Assembly: GCA_946885765.1 (NCBI GenBank)
Contig: CAMPHD010000203.1
Location: 1 to 6,210 of the forward strand
Source: an uncultured Thalassospira sp.
GTDB lineage: Bacteria; Pseudomonadota; Alphaproteobacteria; Rhodospirillales_A; Thalassospiraceae
Reading direction: 5' to 3'
Length of the DNA stretch: 6,210 bases
Part shown: piece after piece, positions 5,428 through 6,210 of the stretch
Numbering within the stretch: the stretch's first letter is position 1
Layout of the letters: each line of letters opens with the position of its first letter
Made by a program: the position numbers and the translations under genes
The notes under the pieces: generated by a model
What the model was told of the DNA's origin: nothing
What the model saw: only the letters and a program-made list of their open reading frames with translations
Database searches by the model: none

Positions 5428-6210
5428 CCTTATTGATCTTGGACTGAACCTCAAGGCGCTGGGGATCGGCTGGGGAACATTGATGATGTTCGCCCTGCTG
5501 GTTGCGCTGCTCTTGACCGGCGCACCGCTTGCAATGGTGACCCTGCTTGTTGCCCTGATCTTTGCGGTGGGCTGGTTTGGGCCAAGCTCGGTGCCCTTGA
5601 TCACCAGTCGCGTATACAGTTTCGTGTCATCCTTTGTGTTTGTCTCGGTGCCGATGTTCGTACTGATGGCAGCCATACTTGACCGGTCCGGCATTGCCCG
5701 CGACCTGTTTGATGCAATGAAGCTTATCGGTGGCCGCCTGCGCGGCGGGGTTGCCGTTCAGACGATTTTCGTCGCCGTCATCCTTGCCGCAATGAGCGGT
5801 ATTATCGGTGGTGAAATCGTGTTGCTTGGTCTTGTTGCCCTGCCACAGATGCTGCGCCTTGGCTATAACCGGCGCTTGGCCATCGGTGTTGTGTGCGCTG
5901 GCGGTTCACTGGGCACAATGGTGCCGCCCTCCATCGTCTTGATCATCTACGGCTTGACCGCGAATGTCTCGGTCGGGGATCTTTTTACTGCAGCTTTCCT
6001 GCCAGGCTTCATGCTGGCTGGGCTCTATATCGCCTACATTCTGCTGCGCTCCTATCTTGATCCGAACGCCGCCCCGCCGCCCCCTGTCGAACGCGTCGCG
6101 CTCCGCGATAACTTGCCGCTGCTCCGTGGTCTTGTTCTGCCGTTTTTGGTCGTGTTTTCCGTACTGGGATCAATTTATGGCGGCATCGCTTCGGTCACAG
6201 AGGCTTCTGC
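5420..6210 (+). CDS. dctM: TRAP transporter large permease (DctM family), 5' part only
   Basis: The first 263 residues are present; the frame is open to the right edge, so about 160 residues of a typical DctM are missing. The ATG at 5420 overlaps the dctQ stop (TGA at 5425-5427) and is preceded by AAGGG at 5408-5412, 7 nt away, which fits translational coupling. Family marks are VSVPMFVLMAAILDRSGIARDLFD (76-98), MSGIIGGEIVLLGLVALPQML (125-145), GGSLGTMVPPS (161-171, the first-half Pro-Pro loop) and GGIASVTEAS (254-263), the mid-protein motif that corresponds to GIFTPTEAG in the other DctM of this window. It is the ion-coupled transport subunit. The GIIGGEIVLLG form of the loop after the third or fourth helix, rather than a Ser/Ala-rich version, suggests a DctM subgroup distinct from C4-dicarboxylate DctM; this is a soft inference. 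Confidence 0.95.
   Translation, partial: MFDLIDLGLNLKALGIGWGTLMMFALLVALLLTGAPLAMVTLLVALIFAVGWFGPSSVPLITSRVYSFVSSFVFVSVPMFVLMAAILDRSGIARDLFDAMKLIGGRLRGGVAVQTIFVAVILAAMSGIIGGEIVLLGLVALPQMLRLGYNRRLAIGVVCAGGSLGTMVPPSIVLIIYGLTANVSVGDLFTAAFLPGFMLAGLYIAYILLRSYLDPNAAPPPPVERVALRDNLPLLRGLVLPFLVVFSVLGSIYGGIASVTEAS

Noticed and set aside
2..6210. Possibility that the two partial dctM genes are copies marking a duplication or rearrangement
   Set aside because: The window holds mainly the C-terminal half of one and the N-terminal half of the other; where they overlap (the TEA motif) they differ clearly, and no long direct repeat is visible.

Overview
The window looks like a stretch of alphaproteobacterial chromosome, moderately GC-rich and densely coded. 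A marine Rhodospirillales-type organism such as Thalassospira would fit the gene content and protein style, but that is an impression from reading, not a search result. It carries parts of two TRAP (tripartite ATP-independent periplasmic) uptake systems for small organic acids. Between them lie a GntR-type repressor and a 2-hydroxyacid dehydrogenase.

Layout. (1) Positions 2-1491, + strand: the 3' part of a TRAP large permease gene (dctM, cut by the window edge), a small permease gene (dctQ) overlapping it by 4 bp, and a NIPSNAP-family protein gene. A strong intrinsic terminator follows at 1603-1628. The order M-Q is the reverse of the common P-Q-M order; a binding-protein gene for this system is not in the window. 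(2) Positions 1740-2495, - strand: a GntR/FCD-domain regulator, convergent with the first operon. (3) Positions 2496-2610: a compact divergent control region with an exact 18-bp palindrome, ATTCTAGAATTCTAGAAT, inside a longer imperfect 34-bp inverted repeat. The palindrome fills the spacer of the regulator's best candidate promoter. (4) Positions 2611-6210, + strand: a CtBP-like D-2-hydroxyacid dehydrogenase, a TRAP substrate-binding protein (dctP), a small permease (dctQ) and a large permease (dctM, cut by the right edge). A strong stem-loop lies between dctP and dctQ.

How it may work together (inference). The binding protein captures a carboxylated solute in the periplasm, and the DctQ/DctM pair imports it using an ion gradient. 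The cytoplasmic dehydrogenase interconverts a 2-hydroxy acid and a 2-keto acid. The FCD regulator, which has a complete set of predicted metal/ligand-binding residues, probably represses the divergent operon and itself until a carboxylic-acid effector arrives. The substrate cannot be read from the sequence.

I see no RNA genes, insertion sequences, CRISPR arrays, broken genes or phage genes. The locus is best described as an ordinary catabolic and transport island. The points most worth following are the operator/promoter arrangement and the NIPSNAP gene attached to a TRAP operon.
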